A stretch of 64,000 bases of DNA, from contig JAJPHL010000055.1 of NCBI GenBank assembly GCA_021325275.1, positions 62,001 through 126,000 on the forward strand. Reading direction: 5' to 3'. The first letter of the stretch is position 1, and the number at the start of each line of letters is the position of its first letter. Of this stretch, positions 62,461-64,000 are shown one piece after another. Made by a program: the position numbers and the translations under genes. The notes beneath the pieces are model-generated. The model made no database searches and was not told the origin of the DNA. It saw only the letters and a program-made list of their open reading frames with translations. Source of the DNA: Terriglobia bacterium. Its GTDB lineage: Bacteria; Acidobacteriota; Terriglobia; JAJPHL01.

Positions 62461-63165
62461 TTACTTCGGAAACCCCGCGCTCTGCGCCGTCATCTTGGTT
62501 TCCGTGATCTGTCCCAAGTGACGCCGTGTGTGCAACGACGCCAGCGTCAACCAATGGTCCAGCGTGAACGTGCCGGGACCGCCTGAGAACAAGTGCGCCT
62601 TCAGCGGCAAATCCGGCTTGCTCAGCAATTCACGAATCGCCGCGTGACCCTCCTTATAGCGGCGTGCGGTTTCCGCGGCGCTCCATTGACCCTTGGGTTG
62701 GAACGGGTCCGGCGCGATGATGCCGCGCGTCGAGCGATCCATGATGCGGACGCGCATCGTTTCCCACGCCGAGCCGATTTGCAGAAAGCCCGTGCGCGAA
62801 CTGACGGCTTCTTCGATCGCGGCGTCCGGCTCTTTCGCGAGAGTTTGCTGCACGATGGGCGCAATGAATGCTTCCACAAGGATCACGTGCTCGGCGGTTT
62901 CCTGCACGCTCCAGCGATCGGGAGCGGGCTTGAAGGTCCATTGCGCTTCGCTCAGTCCGTCGATGGCGGCGAGAAAGTCGCGTTCCGTGGAGTCGTGAAT
63001 CGCCAGCGCGTCGGTGCGCTCGGTGGCGGTGAGAGAGACGGTTGCCAGTGCTAAGGCGGTCGCTTGCATATAGAGTTCCTCCAGTTTTTCCTGGCGGATC
63101 CCGCTCAACAGATCCCGCCACTCGTGTTCGAGTTGTCCGAGAATGTTCAGATTCGGGTCCGTCAT
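62461..63165 (-). CDS. DinB-superfamily protein
   Basis: This 234-residue protein contains the DinB/YfiT four-helix bundle in residues 50-234 (ALAIHDSTERDFLAAIDGLSEAQW; WSVQETAEHVILVE; LHTRRHLGQI), with the metal-binding His residues in HDSTE, AEHVI and HTRRHLGQI. The first 45 residues are an extra helical extension. It overlaps the sigma gene by four bases (ATGA) with AAGGAAA upstream, so it is coupled to it. DinB proteins are often thiol-linked transferases or of unknown role. Confidence 0.88.
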   Translation of the reverse strand: MTDPNLNILGQLEHEWRDLLSGIRQEKLEELYMQATALALATVSLTATERTDALAIHDSTERDFLAAIDGLSEAQWTFKPAPDRWSVQETAEHVILVEAFIAPIVQQTLAKEPDAAIEEAVSSRTGFLQIGSAWETMRVRIMDRSTRGIIAPDPFQPKGQWSAAETARRYKEGHAAIRELLSKPDLPLKAHLFSGGPGTFTLDHWLTLASLHTRRHLGQITETKMTAQSAGFPK

Positions 63166-63773
63166 GATGTTGTTTCCTTCGGTTGCAGATGGCGCCGCAG
63201 GCGCGCCACTGCGCTTCGATAGCGATGATCGGCGATGGCCGCCGTGACGCCCAGCGAGACACTCATTTCCTCGCCAGAAAGCCCCGCGAGTTTCGCGAGC
63301 AGGGCGTCCAGCTCCTCCGGCGAGCAAACTTCCGCCGCCAGATCGAGACAACGTCCGAGTTGCACGCAAGCGTCCAACGCCGCCGGCGTGCTGGACGCAT
63401 CGGGGATCGCCGGGCTGGCTTCTTCCTCACGCATTTCGCGTTGCCGCTTGCGGCGATACTGTCCGCCGCGCACGAACGCCGCGGTGCGAAACAAGAAACT
63501 CAGCACGGGACGCGCTTCGGGCGCCGACACGCTCTCACGGAATTCCCAAGTGCGCCAGCGCACGAAAAACGCCGCCCAGATTTCCTGGAATAAATCCTCG
63601 GCATGATCGCGTGGGACGCGCACCAGCAGCCAGCCCATCACGGCGCGAGCGTGCAGATCGAACAGCGCGCGGAAAGAATCTTCCACGGACAGTTCACCCG
63701 CTTGCCGCGCACGCAGGACCGCTTGCTCGTCGGTCAACGAGTTCCGATCCCTGACTGGGCGCGTTGTTTCCAT
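63162..63773 (-). CDS. ECF-type sigma factor, divergent
   Basis: This 203-residue sigma has a region 2-like helix set (FRALFDLHARAVMGWLLVRVPRDHAEDLFQEIWAAFF) and a region 4-like end (LDALLAKLAGLSGEEMSVSLGVTAAIADHRYRSAVARLRRHL), though region 4 is weaker than usual. The ATG at 63773 fits the family; an upstream ATG at 63836 would overlap hairpin R8. It is coupled to the DinB gene, which could be its regulator or target. Confidence 0.8.
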   Translation of the reverse strand: METTRPVRDRNSLTDEQAVLRARQAGELSVEDSFRALFDLHARAVMGWLLVRVPRDHAEDLFQEIWAAFFVRWRTWEFRESVSAPEARPVLSFLFRTAAFVRGGQYRRKRQREMREEEASPAIPDASSTPAALDACVQLGRCLDLAAEVCSPEELDALLAKLAGLSGEEMSVSLGVTAAIADHRYRSAVARLRRHLQPKETTS

Positions 63774-63828
63774 CGCGTACACCCGGTATATGCAGGAAGT
63801 GAGGTTTTTTCGCGGACAAAAAAGATTC

Positions 63829-63894
63829 TTAGCCACCGAGACACGGAGAACACCGAGAACCCGGGATTGGTTTTCTCGGTGTCTCGGTGGCTAA
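63829..63894. repeat. Intergenic tandem-repeat hairpin R8 (TTAGCCACCGAGA class)
   Basis: The left arm 63829-63859 and right arm 63873-63894 pair along TTAGCCACCGAGACAC and CGAGAA, with a nine-base unit extra in the left arm. The outer sequence is the same as R3. It separates two minus-strand genes (the sigma gene and a partial CDS). Confidence 0.9.
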
Positions 63895-63897
63895 TTC

Positions 63898-64000
63898 TTA
63901 GGGTTGCAGCTCGGAGACCAGCGTCGCGCCGCCCATCGACGGCAATACTTGCTCCATCTTCACCGGCTTACGGCTCGACTTGTCGACCCATGCCGTGAAT
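63898..64000 (-). CDS. Partial CDS running off the window end
   Basis: The last 33 codons of a minus-strand gene are visible, with the stop TAA at 63900-63898; the rest lies beyond 64000. The peptide (FTAWVDKSSRKPVKMEQ, then VLPSMGGATLVSELQP) is too short to assign. Confidence 0.55.
   Translation of the reverse strand, partial: FTAWVDKSSRKPVKMEQVLPSMGGATLVSELQP

Overview
The window looks like chromosomal DNA of an Acidobacteriota member, probably close to the Solibacter/Bryobacter group. The indicators are a TIGR03435-type protein, an ADOP-like FtsX/MacB permease, a TonB receptor with a carboxypeptidase-like N-terminal domain, MacAB-type efflux, hopanoid side-chain genes, high GC and many short secreted proteins of unknown role. 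This assignment is an inference from family content; no rRNA gene is present. I saw no tRNA, CRISPR array, insertion sequence or phage.

Layout. 58-3343: an SDR and a Gfo/Idh/MocA dehydrogenase, then a PLP decarboxylase on the other strand. 3506-12710: a tightly coupled chemosensory operon (PilZ, CheX-like, CheY, MCP, TonB-C protein, CheW, second CheX-like, CheA, CheR, CheB) followed by an orphan 147-residue protein. 12784-14869 (minus): an LPKTG surface protein, a sortase and thiE. 15230-20649: rho, a double TIGR03435 protein and an ADOP permease. 20831-24895: a hopanoid side-chain operon (hpnJ, two half-size EamA proteins, hpnI) ending in an Sfp-type phosphopantetheinyl transferase. 24952-29009: small unknowns and a TonB receptor. 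29129-32823 (minus): a MacAB-like transporter. 33495-35261 (minus): ECF sigma, anti-sigma and an LTxxQ-like protein. 35318-40878: scattered metabolic genes and a cold-shock gene. 40159-54671: an ABC-dependent surface polysaccharide locus. 54675-64000: secreted hydrolases, a NIPSNAP protein, a DDAH, a broken BrnT/BrnA toxin-antitoxin locus, DinB and a second ECF sigma.

How the genes work together. The polysaccharide locus has Wzt and Wzm, three glycosyltransferase genes (one a tandem double enzyme), a DegT aminotransferase, an epimerase and a NeuD-type acyltransferase. Embedded in it is a small acyl-carrier-protein pathway (FkbH-like protein, free ACP, MaoC-SDR fusion) that could build an unusual acyl group for an amino sugar. 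The Sfp enzyme at 24245-24895 could activate the ACP.

Two non-genic signals stand out. First, at least eight intergenic hairpins have arms that are themselves short tandem repeats; they fall into four or five sequence classes but share one architecture. One of them supplies the start codon and signal peptide of a secreted protein. Second, an 85-bp in-place inversion appears to have broken a brnT toxin gene.
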